The notes beneath the pieces are model-generated. The model had not been told where the DNA came from. It saw only the letters and a program-made list of their open reading frames with translations, and searched no databases. DNA of 64,000 nucleotides from Streptomyces flavidovirens DSM 40150 (GTDB lineage: Bacteria; Actinomycetota; Actinomycetes; Streptomycetales; Streptomycetaceae). Positions 22,826-31,415 of this stretch are shown here, piece by piece. How positions within the stretch are numbered: the stretch's first letter is position 1; each line of letters starts with the position of its first letter. The stretch is taken from positions 248,001-312,000 of the forward strand of contig NZ_AUBE01000001.1 in assembly GCF_000429085.1 (NCBI RefSeq). Reading direction: 5' to 3'. Position numbers and translations under genes: made by a program.

Positions 22826-24924
22826 GAACGGGTCGTCCTTTCCACAGCGGCGCGCGCCTCGGCGGCGATCGCCTCGGGGGTGAAGCCGAATTCACGGAAG
22901 AGCAGGGCGCCGTCGGCCGAGGCGCCGAACCGCTCCAGGGAGATCACGTGTCCCGCTTCGCCCGCGATGCGGTCCCAGCACATGCCGACACCGGCCTCGA
23001 CGGTCACCCGGGCCCGTACGCCGGGCGGCAGCACCTGGTCGCGGTAGGCACGGTCCTGCTCCATGAACCACTCCAGGCACGGCATCGACACCACACGGGT
23101 CGCGATGCCCTGCTCCTGCAGCAGCTCCCGTGCGGCGACCGCCAGGGACACCTCGGAGCCGGTGGCGACGAGCAGGGCCTGCGGAGTGCCGCCCTCGGCT
23201 TCGAGCAGGACGTAACCGCCGCGTGAGACCTGCTCGTTGGGCGGTTGTACGGGCAGGTTCTGCCGGGACAGTACGAGTCCGTGCGGGGCCGGATCCGTAC
23301 GGTGCCTGCGGAGGATCTCCGCCCAGGCGGCGGCCGTCTCGTTCGCGTCCGCGGGCCGTACGACGTTCAGGCCGGGTATCGCGCGCAGCGAGGCGAGGTG
23401 TTCGACCGGCTGGTGGGTGGGGCCGTCCTCGCCGAGCCCGATCGAGTCATGGGTCCACACATGGGTGACCGGAAGTCGCATCAGCGCGGCCAGCCGCACC
23501 GCGGGACGCATGTAGTCGGAGAAGGTCAGGAAGGTGCCGCCGTAGACGCGGGTCGCGCCGTGCAGCGCGATGCCGTTCATCACCGACGCCATGGCGTGTT
23601 CCCGGATCCCGAAGTGCACCGTGCGGCCGTACGGGTCCGCCTCCGGCAGCGGGTTGCCGACGGGCAGGAAGGAGGACGTGGGGTCGATGGTGGTGTTGTT
23701 GGATCCCGCGAGGTCGGCGGAGCCGCCCCACAGCTCCGGCAGCAGCGGGCCGAGCGCGGCGAGTACGGTGCCCGACGCCTTGCGGGTGGCCATGGCGGTG
23801 CCGGGTTCGAAGGTGGGGAGCTTGTTCTCCCATCCGGCCGGCAGCCGCCCCCGGGACATCCGCTCGTACTCCTCGGCCCGTCCGGGGTGGGCCTGCCGCC
23901 AGCGCGCGAACTCCTTGTCCCAGGCGGCGTGCGCGGCACGGCCCCGGTCCAGGGCCTTGCGGGTGTGGGCCCGTACGTCGTCCGGCAGTTGGAACGACCG
24001 GCCGGGGTCGAGGCCGAGCATTTCCTTGGTGGCCGCGACCTCCGCCTCGCCGAGCGCGGCGCCGTGCGCCGCGGCGGTGCCGCGTGCGTGCGGGGCGGGC
24101 CAGGCGATGACCGAGCGTGCGGCGATCAGCGAGGGCCGGTCCTTCTCCTGCCGGGCCGCGAGGAACGCCTCGTGCAGCGCACGGGGGTCCAGGTCCCCGT
24201 CGGGCTTCGGCTCCACTCGCTGCACATGCCAGCCGTAGGAGGCGTACCGCTGGACGACGTCCTCCGAGAAGGCGGTGCTGGTGTCGCCCTCGATCGAGAT
24301 GTGGTTGTCGTCGTAGAGCACGACGAGATTGCCCAGCTTCTGATGTCCGGCCAGGGAGGACGCCTCGGCGCACACCCCCTCCTGGAGGTCGCCGTCGCCC
24401 GCGACGACCCAGATGGTGTGGTCGAAGACGGAGGCGCCGGCCGGGGCGTCCGGGTCGTGGAGCCCTCGCTCGTAGCGCGTGGCCATGGCCATGCCCACGG
24501 CGTTGGCGACGCCCTGCCCGAGCGGTCCGGTGGTGGTTTCCACCCCGGGGGTGTGCCCGTGCTCCGGGTGCCCCGGAGTGCGGCTGCCCCAGCGGCGGAA
24601 CGCCTTCAGATCGTCCAGGGTGAGCGGATAACCGGCCAGCATCAGCTGGACGTACAGCAGCAGGCTGGCATGGCCCGCCGAGAGTACGAAGCGATCGCGT
24701 CCCGCCCAGGAGGGAGCGGCCGGATCGTGCCGCATGACCTTCTGGAACAGGACGTACGCGGCCGGGGCGAGACTCATCGCGGTTCCGGGGTGCCCGTGGC
24801 CGGCGTGCTGCACCGCGTCCATGGCCAGGGCGCGGGCGGTGTCCACGGCGCGCTGGTCGAGCGTGCTCCATTCCTCGGGGCGTGGCATCGGCCACTGCGG
24901 TGCGGTCTGCTCTGGTGCCTGCAT
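22822..24924 (-). CDS. tkt: Transketolase
   Basis: A 700-residue thiamine diphosphate enzyme. The N-terminal [35 protein letters not shown], the ThDP/Mg site [20 protein letters not shown], and the pyrimidine-domain [18 protein letters not shown] with [20 protein letters not shown] are present. It supplies erythrose 4-phosphate for DAHP synthase. It leads the tightly overlapped tkt-aroA-aroE-aroC-aroK-aroB set, and its ATG at 24924 was chosen from the family N-terminus. The gap of 257 bp to the transposase-like gene upstream may hold its own promoter, though none is obvious. Confidence 0.96.
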   Translation of the reverse strand: MQAPEQTAPQWPMPRPEEWSTLDQRAVDTARALAMDAVQHAGHGHPGTAMSLAPAAYVLFQKVMRHDPAAPSWAGRDRFVLSAGHASLLLYVQLMLAGYPLTLDDLKAFRRWGSRTPGHPEHGHTPGVETTTGPLGQGVANAVGMAMATRYERGLHDPDAPAGASVFDHTIWVVAGDGDLQEGVCAEASSLAGHQKLGNLVVLYDDNHISIEGDTSTAFSEDVVQRYASYGWHVQRVEPKPDGDLDPRALHEAFLAARQEKDRPSLIAARSVIAWPAPHARGTAAAHGAALGEAEVAATKEMLGLDPGRSFQLPDDVRAHTRKALDRGRAAHAAWDKEFARWRQAHPGRAEEYERMSRGRLPAGWENKLPTFEPGTAMATRKASGTVLAALGPLLPELWGGSADLAGSNNTTIDPTSSFLPVGNPLPEADPYGRTVHFGIREHAMASVMNGIALHGATRVYGGTFLTFSDYMRPAVRLAALMRLPVTHVWTHDSIGLGEDGPTHQPVEHLASLRAIPGLNVVRPADANETAAAWAEILRRHRTDPAPHGLVLSRQNLPVQPPNEQVSRGGYVLLEAEGGTPQALLVATGSEVSLAVAARELLQEQGIATRVVSMPCLEWFMEQDRAYRDQVLPPGVRARVTVEAGVGMCWDRIAGEAGHVISLERFGASADGALLFREFGFTPEAIAAEARAAVERTTRS

Positions 24925-25181
24925 GGCGTCGTCCCTACAGAGGTCGGCGGCCTCGGAGGACCGCGGAAGGCTGATGATGGGGCGCTGGGAACAGCGCGGT
25001 CGAGGGGTGCGCGGGAGGTGGGTCCGGGTGTGTGTCCCTGCCCGGTGCCGGACCTCGCTGCGCGGGGCGCGGGTGCTGCCGCGCTCCGGGGTTACCTGGC
25101 GGCGAGGAGGCCGCCAGAGGGACCATGCCGTTGCCGGCCGCCGCTCAGAACTATGGAGGGCAACCCGGTCACGGCCCAAGC

Positions 25182-26423
25182 TCAACTTCGAGAACTAGCG
25201 TGTGGCAGCCGATGTCTGGCGGTCTGCGGACCATGGGCGTTTTCGGCCAGCGCGACGACCGCATGGGCGATCGAGGCGAGCGTGATGTGCCGGTGCCATC
25301 CGTTGAAGGAGCGTCCGGTGAAGTCCCGGATGCCCACGCGGCCCGCGATGCCGAGGGCATCGTGGTCCACCCGGTCGGCGAGCCTGCGCAGCCTCACCAG
25401 GTAGTCCGTGGGCACCGTGGTGAGGTTGGACAGCCACAGCTCGGCCGGCCAGCGTCCGCCGTCCTCCCCCATCCCCACGAGCACCAGCCCTCTGCGCTCC
25501 GAGGCCGGGGAGTTCCCCGTGAGCCGTGCGGGGCGCGCCGGGAATCCCACGCGGACGGCAGCGGCCAGGGCCCTGCGCCCCACCGGCTCCGGCGCGTGGC
25601 GCCTCCCGGACACCGGCCGCCGCATGTTCTTGGCCATGACCATGATCTCGTGTGCGGTGCGGATGCCCTGGCCCCGGCCGGGGACGACGGGGTCCGTCAC
25701 CGTGAGCGGGGTGGTGGGGCCCACTCTCGCCAGGAGCGGCGTACGTGTGGTGGTGAGCCTCTCCAGGAGAGGTGCGTGCGCTTCGTCGAGGTCGAGAACG
25801 GTGGGGCGTACGGGAAGTCCCCATCCCATCGCGGTCTCCAGAGCCGCCTCGACCGAGCATTCCTCCATCGTCTCGGCGTTCATCTCGTCCGGAATGGCCG
25901 CCTGACTGCGGCGGGAGTCGTCCATGAGCCAGGAGGGAGGGAGGTGAAGGCGCCAGTTGACCGGTGCGCTCAGGTGTTCCGACGTCGCCCAGACACCGAT
26001 GGCGCGTTGCGCGTTGACCGTTTGTCCCAGGGTCCGGGAGAAATGCCGGTCCACCCCTACGGAGTGCTGTCCCGCCTTGGGGATGATCACAGGCCGCACC
26101 ACCCACGCCTCGGGAAGCAGGGCGCCGGCGAGGGCCCGGCGGATGGGCACCCAGTCCCAGGTGGAGTCGCAGATGAAGTGATGCAGGTTCTGTTCCGAGA
26201 CGTGCTCTCCGAGCAGTGCCGCGATGTTGCGGATCGACTTGCGCCCCTGGATCTCCAGCAGGCCGTTCAGGTACTGGATTCCCTTCCGGCGCTGGTCACT
26301 TCGGGTCAGCGAGGTGAAGACGCGGGAGGCGAGTTCGGCGAGGATCACGTCGCGGGACGCGGAGCGCAGCGGGTTCGGTATGTCGTGGACAGCATGCGCA
26401 TCGTGCACATACACGTCAGTCAT
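25182..26423 (-). CDS. IS701-like transposase homologue, catalytic residues lost (copy 2)
   Basis: A 413-residue intact protein with the IS701/DDE_5 framework: SDQRRKGIQYLNGLLEIQGRKSI near the N-terminus, KAGQHSVGVDRHF, PVNWRLHLPPSW, and C-terminal DFTGRSFNGWHRHITLAS. The usual first catalytic Asp of VVDDxxxxKKGxHSVG is Arg110 here (AWVVRPVIIPK). The usual Glu of HFEGRSW is Thr. The second Asp is displaced. The ATG is preceded by GAGGAA. No terminal inverted repeats or target duplication were found around it. It is probably a non-transposing protein kept for another job, perhaps DNA binding. It lies between its paralogue and tkt on one strand. Confidence 0.75.
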   Translation of the reverse strand: MTDVYVHDAHAVHDIPNPLRSASRDVILAELASRVFTSLTRSDQRRKGIQYLNGLLEIQGRKSIRNIAALLGEHVSEQNLHHFICDSTWDWVPIRRALAGALLPEAWVVRPVIIPKAGQHSVGVDRHFSRTLGQTVNAQRAIGVWATSEHLSAPVNWRLHLPPSWLMDDSRRSQAAIPDEMNAETMEECSVEAALETAMGWGLPVRPTVLDLDEAHAPLLERLTTTRTPLLARVGPTTPLTVTDPVVPGRGQGIRTAHEIMVMAKNMRRPVSGRRHAPEPVGRRALAAAVRVGFPARPARLTGNSPASERRGLVLVGMGEDGGRWPAELWLSNLTTVPTDYLVRLRRLADRVDHDALGIAGRVGIRDFTGRSFNGWHRHITLASIAHAVVALAENAHGPQTARHRLPHASSRS

Positions 26424-26516
26424 GGGGGTTCCTCACTGTTGCCCGGAGGCCGGGCCGCTGGGGAAGCGTTGGCGGTGCGGTGGGTGTCCGGCGGAGCGAC
26501 GCCTGCGGGGCCAGGG

Positions 26517-27707
26517 TCAGGTGAGGCGCGGCCACCGCTGTGGTGTGAGCGTCGGTTCCAGGTGGCGGTAGAGGTAGGCGGCGGAGGCCAGCGTCATGTG
26601 GTGATGCCAGCCGGGGAAGGAGCGCCCCTCGAAGTCGAGGAGCCCCAGCTCGTTCTGGATGTCCCGGACGGCCGCATCGGTCACGGCGGTGCGGTGAGCG
26701 AGCGCCCGTACGGTGGCGGGCTGCGCGTCACGCAGCGAGGTGACCCAGAAGCGGGACGGCCGCTTCCGGGCGGCGGAGACCTCCGCGACGAGGCGGTGGG
26801 CCTGGTGAGCGGTGGGCGCCGAGGGCCGGGAGGAGGGAATGCGGACCGTTGTCGAGTACATGTACGAGTGCCCCGGCTGCGCGGCGGGTGTTCGCGGGCA
26901 GCGGGCCTCCGCGAGGGCAGCCGCGTCACTGATGGCCACGGTGGCCATGGACGGGCGGGCCCCACGGAGCGGGACCGGGCTGAGCGGCTGGTGGGACGGC
27001 ACTTCGACGATGAAGTCCCGTCCCCTTCGGGCGAGATGGGCGGCCAGCCGGGAGGCGCCATGGGCGTAGTCGTGGCCGAGCACCAGCGGCGCGGCCTCGC
27101 CCACCCCCACGGCGGCGAACTGGTCGACCATCTCCAGTACGAGCGCCCAGGCCGGCCGGGGCGCCACCTCGTGCGGAATCCGCGCCCGGCGGCGGCGTTC
27201 GGGATCGGCGCACCAGGTGTCGTCCAGGAGAAGACGCCAGGCGACCGGGAGGCTGCGCCGGCCGTCGGAGAGGAACAGGCCGATGCCGACCTGGCAGTTG
27301 ACCCGCCGGCCGGTTTCGGGAAGGAGACGCGGGCGAAGGCCGACGGAGTGGTTCCCCCGCTTGCGCAGCAGCACGGACTTCGCCGTCCACACGGCATCGG
27401 GCATCAACTCCACGGCTGACCGGGCGAGTTCAGCCTGCGCCGTCGTCCACTCCCAGGGGCTGGCGGTGATGAACTGCTGCAGCGCCTGCGGCGCGCTGTC
27501 GGGCAGGGCGAGTGCCTGCGCCATCCGCCGGATCGTCTTGCGGCCCGGTGTGTACAGCAGCCCGCGCAAGTAGGTGGCGGCCCAGCGGCGCTGGTCGCTG
27601 CGCGGGAGATAGCCGAAGACCCGCTCGCTGTAGGCAGTCAGGCCTTCGTGGCTCCCGTGCCCCGCGCGCAGCGGCGCACCGAGGACGGCCGTGGCCTGTG
27701 CAGACAT
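26517..27707 (-). CDS. IS701-like transposase homologue, catalytic Asp lost (copy 1)
   Basis: A 396-residue protein related to copy 2: SDQRRWAATYLRGLLYTPGRKTI, KRGNHSVGLRPRL, NCQVGIGLF, LPVAWRLLLDDTWCADPERR, and DFEGRSFPGWHHHMTLAS. The first catalytic Asp is replaced (DAVWTAKSVLLRK, Lys110-Ser111), the second position reads VLGHDYAHG, and the Glu is kept. The ATG at 27707 with AGGAG 7 nt ahead is chosen over a long upstream extension that would run through the operator-like region. It is the first gene of the minus-strand run into tkt and the aro genes, and divergent from a TetR gene. A role as a repurposed DNA-binding regulator is inferred. Confidence 0.75.
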   Translation of the reverse strand: MSAQATAVLGAPLRAGHGSHEGLTAYSERVFGYLPRSDQRRWAATYLRGLLYTPGRKTIRRMAQALALPDSAPQALQQFITASPWEWTTAQAELARSAVELMPDAVWTAKSVLLRKRGNHSVGLRPRLLPETGRRVNCQVGIGLFLSDGRRSLPVAWRLLLDDTWCADPERRRRARIPHEVAPRPAWALVLEMVDQFAAVGVGEAAPLVLGHDYAHGASRLAAHLARRGRDFIVEVPSHQPLSPVPLRGARPSMATVAISDAAALAEARCPRTPAAQPGHSYMYSTTVRIPSSRPSAPTAHQAHRLVAEVSAARKRPSRFWVTSLRDAQPATVRALAHRTAVTDAAVRDIQNELGLLDFEGRSFPGWHHHMTLASAAYLYRHLEPTLTPQRWPRLT

Positions 27708-27754
27708 GACTGACTCCTTGATCGATGCTGGCCGACTGCGGCCGTCGGCGACAC

Positions 27755-27777
27755 TAAAAACATAGCGATAGTTTTTA
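27755..27777. promoter_or_regulatory. AT-rich inverted repeat, island box B
   Basis: A 23-bp element with perfect 7-bp arms TAAAAAC and GTTTTTA around the spacer ATAGCGATA. It lies in the 186-bp divergent gap, 48 bp from the start of transposase-like copy 1 and about 117 bp from the TetR gene. It is the clearest of four AT-rich boxes in the island. Size and symmetry fit a TetR/GBL-receptor operator. Confidence 0.6.
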
Positions 27778-27893
27778 TTCTTTTGAAGAGGACGGGATGC
27801 TTCCGGATGCAACTTCGTCAAGTCGCCGTTGTGGACCGGCCGACGAGCGGTGGACCGTATGGGGCGCTCAGTGAGTAGAAGAGGAAGGACCTC

Positions 27894-28499
27894 ATGGCAC
27901 AGCAGCAAAGGTCGGTGCTGACGCGACGCGCTCTGCTTGACGCCGCCGCGCGGGAGATCGGCGAACACGGCCCCAGCGGCGCGGCCATGCACCGCATCGC
28001 ATGGGCGGCCGAGGTGTCGATGGGCGCACTGACCTTCCACTTCCCCACGAAGGACCGCCTGGTGGCAGAGCTGGTGGAGCTCGGCCTCGCGCGGATCGCG
28101 GAGAAGGTGCGGGAAGTGACCGAGCCGCCGGCCTCACCGCTGCGCAGGGCCCGCATGCTCCTGTTCACCCTGATGGAACTGCTGCATCGCGATGCCGTCG
28201 TACGCGCGGCCGCCCGGCTCACCGAAGAGCTCCCCGGCGTCGACGGCTGGGCGCGATCCTGGCTCCCGGTTGCCCGCGAGATGTTCCAGCACGCCGAGGA
28301 GAGCGGGCAGTTGAGGAGCGGCGTCACCCCGGAAGCGGTGACCGAGATGGCTCTCTACATCGTCTCCGGGGCGGAGGTGCGCGCCCGCAGCCATGAGCTC
28401 CACGGGGAGGACATGGCGGCCGCCAGAGCGCGCTTCACCCAGGTCTGCGACCTGCTGCTCTACGGCGTCTCGGCCGTTCAGCCGACCGGATCGGGCTGA
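27894..28499 (+). CDS. TetR-family regulator, possible pseudo-GBL receptor
   Basis: A 201-residue TetR protein. The HTH is MHRIAWAAEVSMGALTFHFPTKDRLVAEL (residues about 36-64), the same ALxFHF recognition helix seen in ArpA-like proteins. The C-terminal domain (RMLLFTLMELLHRDAVVRAAARLTEE) recalls the GBL-receptor family, but the LLPGIA tail of true receptors is missing. It is therefore a candidate pseudo-receptor or late repressor. The gene is divergent from the transposase-like/tkt/aro run across box B, with box C and the SDR gene downstream. Confidence 0.85.
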   Translation: MAQQQRSVLTRRALLDAAAREIGEHGPSGAAMHRIAWAAEVSMGALTFHFPTKDRLVAELVELGLARIAEKVREVTEPPASPLRRARMLLFTLMELLHRDAVVRAAARLTEELPGVDGWARSWLPVAREMFQHAEESGQLRSGVTPEAVTEMALYIVSGAEVRARSHELHGEDMAAARARFTQVCDLLLYGVSAVQPTGSG

Positions 28500-28566
28500 G
28501 CCGGGCCGACTCCCCGGCCGGGTCCGCGCGCCCGCACCGGATCCGGGTGTAGCCAAAAAACATAAG

Positions 28567-28584
28567 AAGAATTATATTAATCTT
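28567..28584. promoter_or_regulatory. AT-rich inverted repeat, island box C
   Basis: AAGAATTATATTAATCTT pairs at 7 of 9 positions and sits in an AT-rich island (28555-28589), 71 bp ahead of the SDR ATG. Such AT content is very rare in the surrounding DNA. It is probably an operator or promoter element of the island's TetR regulators. Confidence 0.45.
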
Positions 28585-28655
28585 GAAACGGAACATCTTG
28601 CGGGCGGGGGCCGTTGCGATGCCGGCCTCCGCACAGACCAGGGGGAGGCGCTCGC

Positions 28656-29429
28656 ATGAGCAGAGGAACGGGTTTGCTGCAGGACAGAGTTGTGATGATC
28701 ACCGGAGCGTCCAGCGGAATCGGCGCGGCGGCCGGGCGGGTGTTCGCCGCCGAGGGCGCGGCCGTGGTGCTCATGGCCCGCCGCGAGGAGCGGCTGCACG
28801 ACCTGGCGGCGAAGATAGCCGCGGACGGCGGCCGGGCCATGGCGGTGGCCGGAGATGTGACTCGCGAGAGCGACGTCGAACGGGCCGTCGCCCGGGCGGT
28901 GTCACGGTTCGGCGGACTCGACGGGGCCTTCAACAACGCCGGATGCGCGGCGGCCGGCACTCCGCTGCACGAGACGGACGCCGCGGTCTTCGACGAGATC
29001 ATGGATGTCAATGTCCGCGGTGTGTGGAACTGCCTGCGCCACCAGATCCCGGCCATGCTCGGCTCCGGCCGCCCGGCGGCGATTGTGAACACCTCAAGCG
29101 TGGCAGGGGTGCTGGCCACGGGGGCGTCCTCCGCCTATGTGGCAGCCAAGCACGCGGTGCTGGGGCTGACCCGGGCGGCCGCGGCCGAGTACGGCCGGGG
29201 CGGGGTCCGGGTGAACGCCTTGGTGGTGGGCAGCACGCGGACCGAGATGATGGACCAGGTGCTGGCGGGTACTCCTTCACTGGAGGAGGAGTTCGTCGGG
29301 CGTTCGGTCCAGAAGCGGATGGCCGAGCCGGAGGAGATCGCCCGGAGCGCGGCCTGGCTCTGCAGCGATCAGGCGTCGTTCGTCACGGGTGTCGCGATGC
29401 CCGTCGACGGCGGCTGGACCGCCGCCTGA
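28656..29429 (+). CDS. Classical short-chain dehydrogenase/reductase
   Basis: A 257-residue SDR. The cofactor loop is TGASSGIGAAAGRVFA with Arg-rich VVLMARREER after beta-2 (NADP preference likely). NNAG, the catalytic Ser in NTSSVAGV and YVAAKHA (YxxxK) follow, and the protein ends with DGGWTAA. The ATG has GGGGGAGGCGCTCGC ahead. Two roles fit: oxidation of the PhzD product (2,3-dihydro-3-hydroxyanthranilate) to 3-hydroxyanthranilate, as DhbA-like SDRs do, or a step in GBL autoregulator synthesis, since it adjoins afsA. Sequence alone does not decide. Confidence 0.88.
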   Translation: MSRGTGLLQDRVVMITGASSGIGAAAGRVFAAEGAAVVLMARREERLHDLAAKIAADGGRAMAVAGDVTRESDVERAVARAVSRFGGLDGAFNNAGCAAAGTPLHETDAAVFDEIMDVNVRGVWNCLRHQIPAMLGSGRPAAIVNTSSVAGVLATGASSAYVAAKHAVLGLTRAAAAEYGRGGVRVNALVVGSTRTEMMDQVLAGTPSLEEEFVGRSVQKRMAEPEEIARSAAWLCSDQASFVTGVAMPVDGGWTAA

Positions 29430-29441
29430 CGCCAGTACGGC

Positions 29442-29491
29442 CACAGACAGGGCAGCCCACTCCGGAATCGGAGTGGGCTGCCCTGTCTGTG
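29442..29491. terminator. Strong terminator after the SDR gene
   Basis: A perfect 23-bp-arm hairpin with a GAAT loop, 12 bp past the SDR stop. It separates the SDR gene from the convergent afsA-type gene. Confidence 0.92.
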
Positions 29492-29527
29492 CCGGGCCCG
29501 TGCGGCCTGCGCGTGCGGGCCGAAGTG

Positions 29528-29553
29528 CCGGACACGCCCGGAGGCGTGTCCGG
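29528..29553. terminator. Terminator after the afsA-type gene
   Basis: A perfect 11-bp-arm hairpin (CCGGACACGCC / GGCGTGTCCGG) with a CGGA loop, immediately past the afsA-type stop on the minus strand. Confidence 0.8.
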
Positions 29554-29559
29554 CGGATG

Positions 29560-30579
29560 TCAGGCCCGCACCGGCACGGCGACGTTTCCCCTGGCCGGAG
29601 AGGGGATGATCCGGGCGCCGGTCTGCGCGGAGGGAAGGGGCCGGTGGTCCGGCTCCCGGCCGAGCTTCACCACGGCGGAGAAGTGCTCGACACCGTTCTG
29701 CCGCAGGGAGATCACGGTACGGCGGTGCCCGTCCGGGCCGAGCCGCAGCGGCTGCGCCTCGATCCAGCAGGGCGCGTCGAGTTCGACGTAACGGAAGAAA
29801 GAGGTCTCCATGGCCATGACGGGCAGGCGGCGAGGAGCAGGAAGCATCCGGGCGGCCTGGCGGGCCGCCTCCAGGAGGAGAATGCCCGGCGCGTGGTCGA
29901 GCGGGTGATCGAAGAAGAGAGGGTGCGTGGTGTCCACCCGCAGCCTCCAGGACGTGTCGCTGCCCGCAGGGCTGAGCACCACATCGCGATGTCTCGCGCG
30001 CCCCAGGGCGGACGGGGATATCGCAGCGGCGGCGGAGGCCGGCAGAGCGGTGACGGCCTCAGGGGTTCCGCGACCCGCCCGCAGCCGCTGGTAGACGGCA
30101 GGAGCCTGAACGGTCAGCCGTGTGGTGCACTGGGCGAGCAGGTCGGCGCCCTGCACCACGGAGACGAGCAGGGTCAGCGCGGCTGCCCGCGTGCCTCGAC
30201 GGGTCAAGTCCAGGCAGGTGACATGGAGTTCGAGCGGCCCGGAGCGATCCTTCGAGGCAAGCGCCTGAGGGGTGAGCTCATAGCTGAAGGTGTCCCAGAG
30301 CAGATGGTGGCCCATGGGGACGGCGTACGCGCCGTGGCACAGCAGCGGAAGCGACTGGCGCACCGTCTCGGTGAGCAGCAGCGGATCGACGGCGGTCCGC
30401 CCGGTGGCGTAGCACCCATGGGACGCGGGCCAGTGGGCCGAGGCGACAAATCCGCCATTTCCGTCGGGCCGCCAGCCCGTCATGAGAACCTCTGCCGGAT
30501 TGGCCTTGTGGATGAGCTGCCTCGCCACGAAGTCAGGGCGCTGTTCGACGGCGGCGGCGTGGGTGGCTGTGCTTGGCAT
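29560..30579 (-). CDS. AfsA-type gamma-butyrolactone synthase
   Basis: A 339-residue protein with the two hot-dog repeats of AfsA. The first runs through LIHKANPAEVLMTGW and VDPLLLTETVRQS. The second contains THPLFFDHPLDHAPGILLLEAARQAA, the family's signature. It condenses dihydroxyacetone phosphate with a beta-ketoacyl-ACP chain to start A-factor-type autoregulator synthesis. The ATG at 30579 (MPSTATHAAAV) is chosen because GGGGAG precedes it; an in-frame upstream ATG at 30681 would read through the operator-like box D. It is divergent from a GBL receptor gene, the classic arrangement. Confidence 0.93.
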   Translation of the reverse strand: MPSTATHAAAVEQRPDFVARQLIHKANPAEVLMTGWRPDGNGGFVASAHWPASHGCYATGRTAVDPLLLTETVRQSLPLLCHGAYAVPMGHHLLWDTFSYELTPQALASKDRSGPLELHVTCLDLTRRGTRAAALTLLVSVVQGADLLAQCTTRLTVQAPAVYQRLRAGRGTPEAVTALPASAAAAISPSALGRARHRDVVLSPAGSDTSWRLRVDTTHPLFFDHPLDHAPGILLLEAARQAARMLPAPRRLPVMAMETSFFRYVELDAPCWIEAQPLRLGPDGHRRTVISLRQNGVEHFSAVVKLGREPDHRPLPSAQTGARIIPSPARGNVAVPVRA

Positions 30580-30667
30580 ACGAATACTCCCCGAAATCGG
30601 ACGATCGCGAACGCGCAGAGCAGCAGGAACAGGCGCATCCGCCTGGACGGCGAGGGCGCTGAGAGAT

Positions 30668-30687
30668 AAAATAAGTTTCATTCTTTT
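30668..30687. promoter_or_regulatory. AT-rich inverted repeat, island box D
   Basis: AAAATAAGTTTCATTCTTTT, imperfectly symmetric (6 of 10 pairs), lies between the divergent afsA-type and receptor genes. It could control both and shares AGTTT then ATTCTTTT with box B. The position is exactly where GBL receptors usually bind. Confidence 0.5.
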
Positions 30688-30749
30688 TTTTGTCCAGGCT
30701 TTACCAGCTAAGAGGAACGGCCTTAATCAGCCAAGATCGGAGGGCCGTC

Positions 30750-31370
30750 ATGGCACGACAGATGCAGGAGCGCGCGCTGCGCACGCGCGAAGTGCTGCTG
30801 CGGGCGGCAGCGGAGGAGTTCGACGCGTCCGGGTTCGCCGGAACGGGGATCAACAAGATCCTGCGACGCGCCGGGGTGACGGCAGGCGCGCTGTACTTCC
30901 ACTTCGAGTCGAAGGAGGGCCTCGCCAAGGCGGTCATGCAGGCGCAGCCGCAGACCATCGAGCCGCATCTCGACTCACGGGGGCTGCAACGGCTCGTGGA
31001 CATCACCCTGGTGTGGTCACGGCGGCTGCTGGAGGACCCGCTGTTGCGGGCCGGCGTACGCCTCTCCGTGGAGCAGGGCAGCTTCGGCATGCAGGACGCC
31101 ACCGCCTTCCTGGAGTGGCGGAACATCATGGAGGAGTGCCTGCGCGACGCCCGCGACAACGGTGAGCTGCTGCCCGCGGTCGACCCGGCATGGGTGGCGG
31201 AGTTCGTCGTCAGCGCGTGTACGGGCGTGCAGTTGTACGCCCAGCTCGTGAACGGCCGGGCGGACCTGCCGGAGCGCACGGTGGAGATGTGGCGGCTGCT
31301 GCTGCCGGGGATCGCCACCCCCGGAGCCCTGACCCGTATCGATCTCACCCCGCCGCACAGCAGGTCCTGA
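30750..31370 (+). CDS. Gamma-butyrolactone receptor (ArpA/ScbR type TetR)
   Basis: A 206-residue TetR protein. The start MARQMQERALRTREVLLRAA and recognition region GINKILRRAGVTAGALYFHFESKEGLAKAV are typical of ArpA/ScbR/BarA. So is the tail MWRLLLPGIATPGALTRIDLTP. A Trp in FLEWRNIMEE sits near the ligand-pocket tryptophan of ArpA. It would repress until the AfsA-derived lactone releases it. The ATG at 30750 has GGAGGG ahead. It is divergent from the afsA-type gene with box D between them. Confidence 0.92.
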   Translation: MARQMQERALRTREVLLRAAAEEFDASGFAGTGINKILRRAGVTAGALYFHFESKEGLAKAVMQAQPQTIEPHLDSRGLQRLVDITLVWSRRLLEDPLLRAGVRLSVEQGSFGMQDATAFLEWRNIMEECLRDARDNGELLPAVDPAWVAEFVVSACTGVQLYAQLVNGRADLPERTVEMWRLLLPGIATPGALTRIDLTPPHSRS

Positions 31371-31415
31371 CCCGGACCGCCGTCTACGACACCGCCGCGC
31401 ACCACGCGTACGGCG

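Noticed and set aside
25182..27707. Active insertion sequence
   Set aside because: Catalytic Asp residues are replaced in both proteins, no terminal inverted repeats or target-site duplications were found, and both genes have normal start sites within an operon.
26517..28040. Extended transposase-like gene starting at 28040
   Set aside because: The added 111 residues overlap the TetR gene and box B and lack family similarity; the ATG at 27707 has a proper ribosome site.
29560..30681. Longer afsA-type gene starting at 30681
   Set aside because: The extra N-terminus reads through the AT-rich box between divergent genes and has no family similarity; GGGGAG marks the ATG at 30579.
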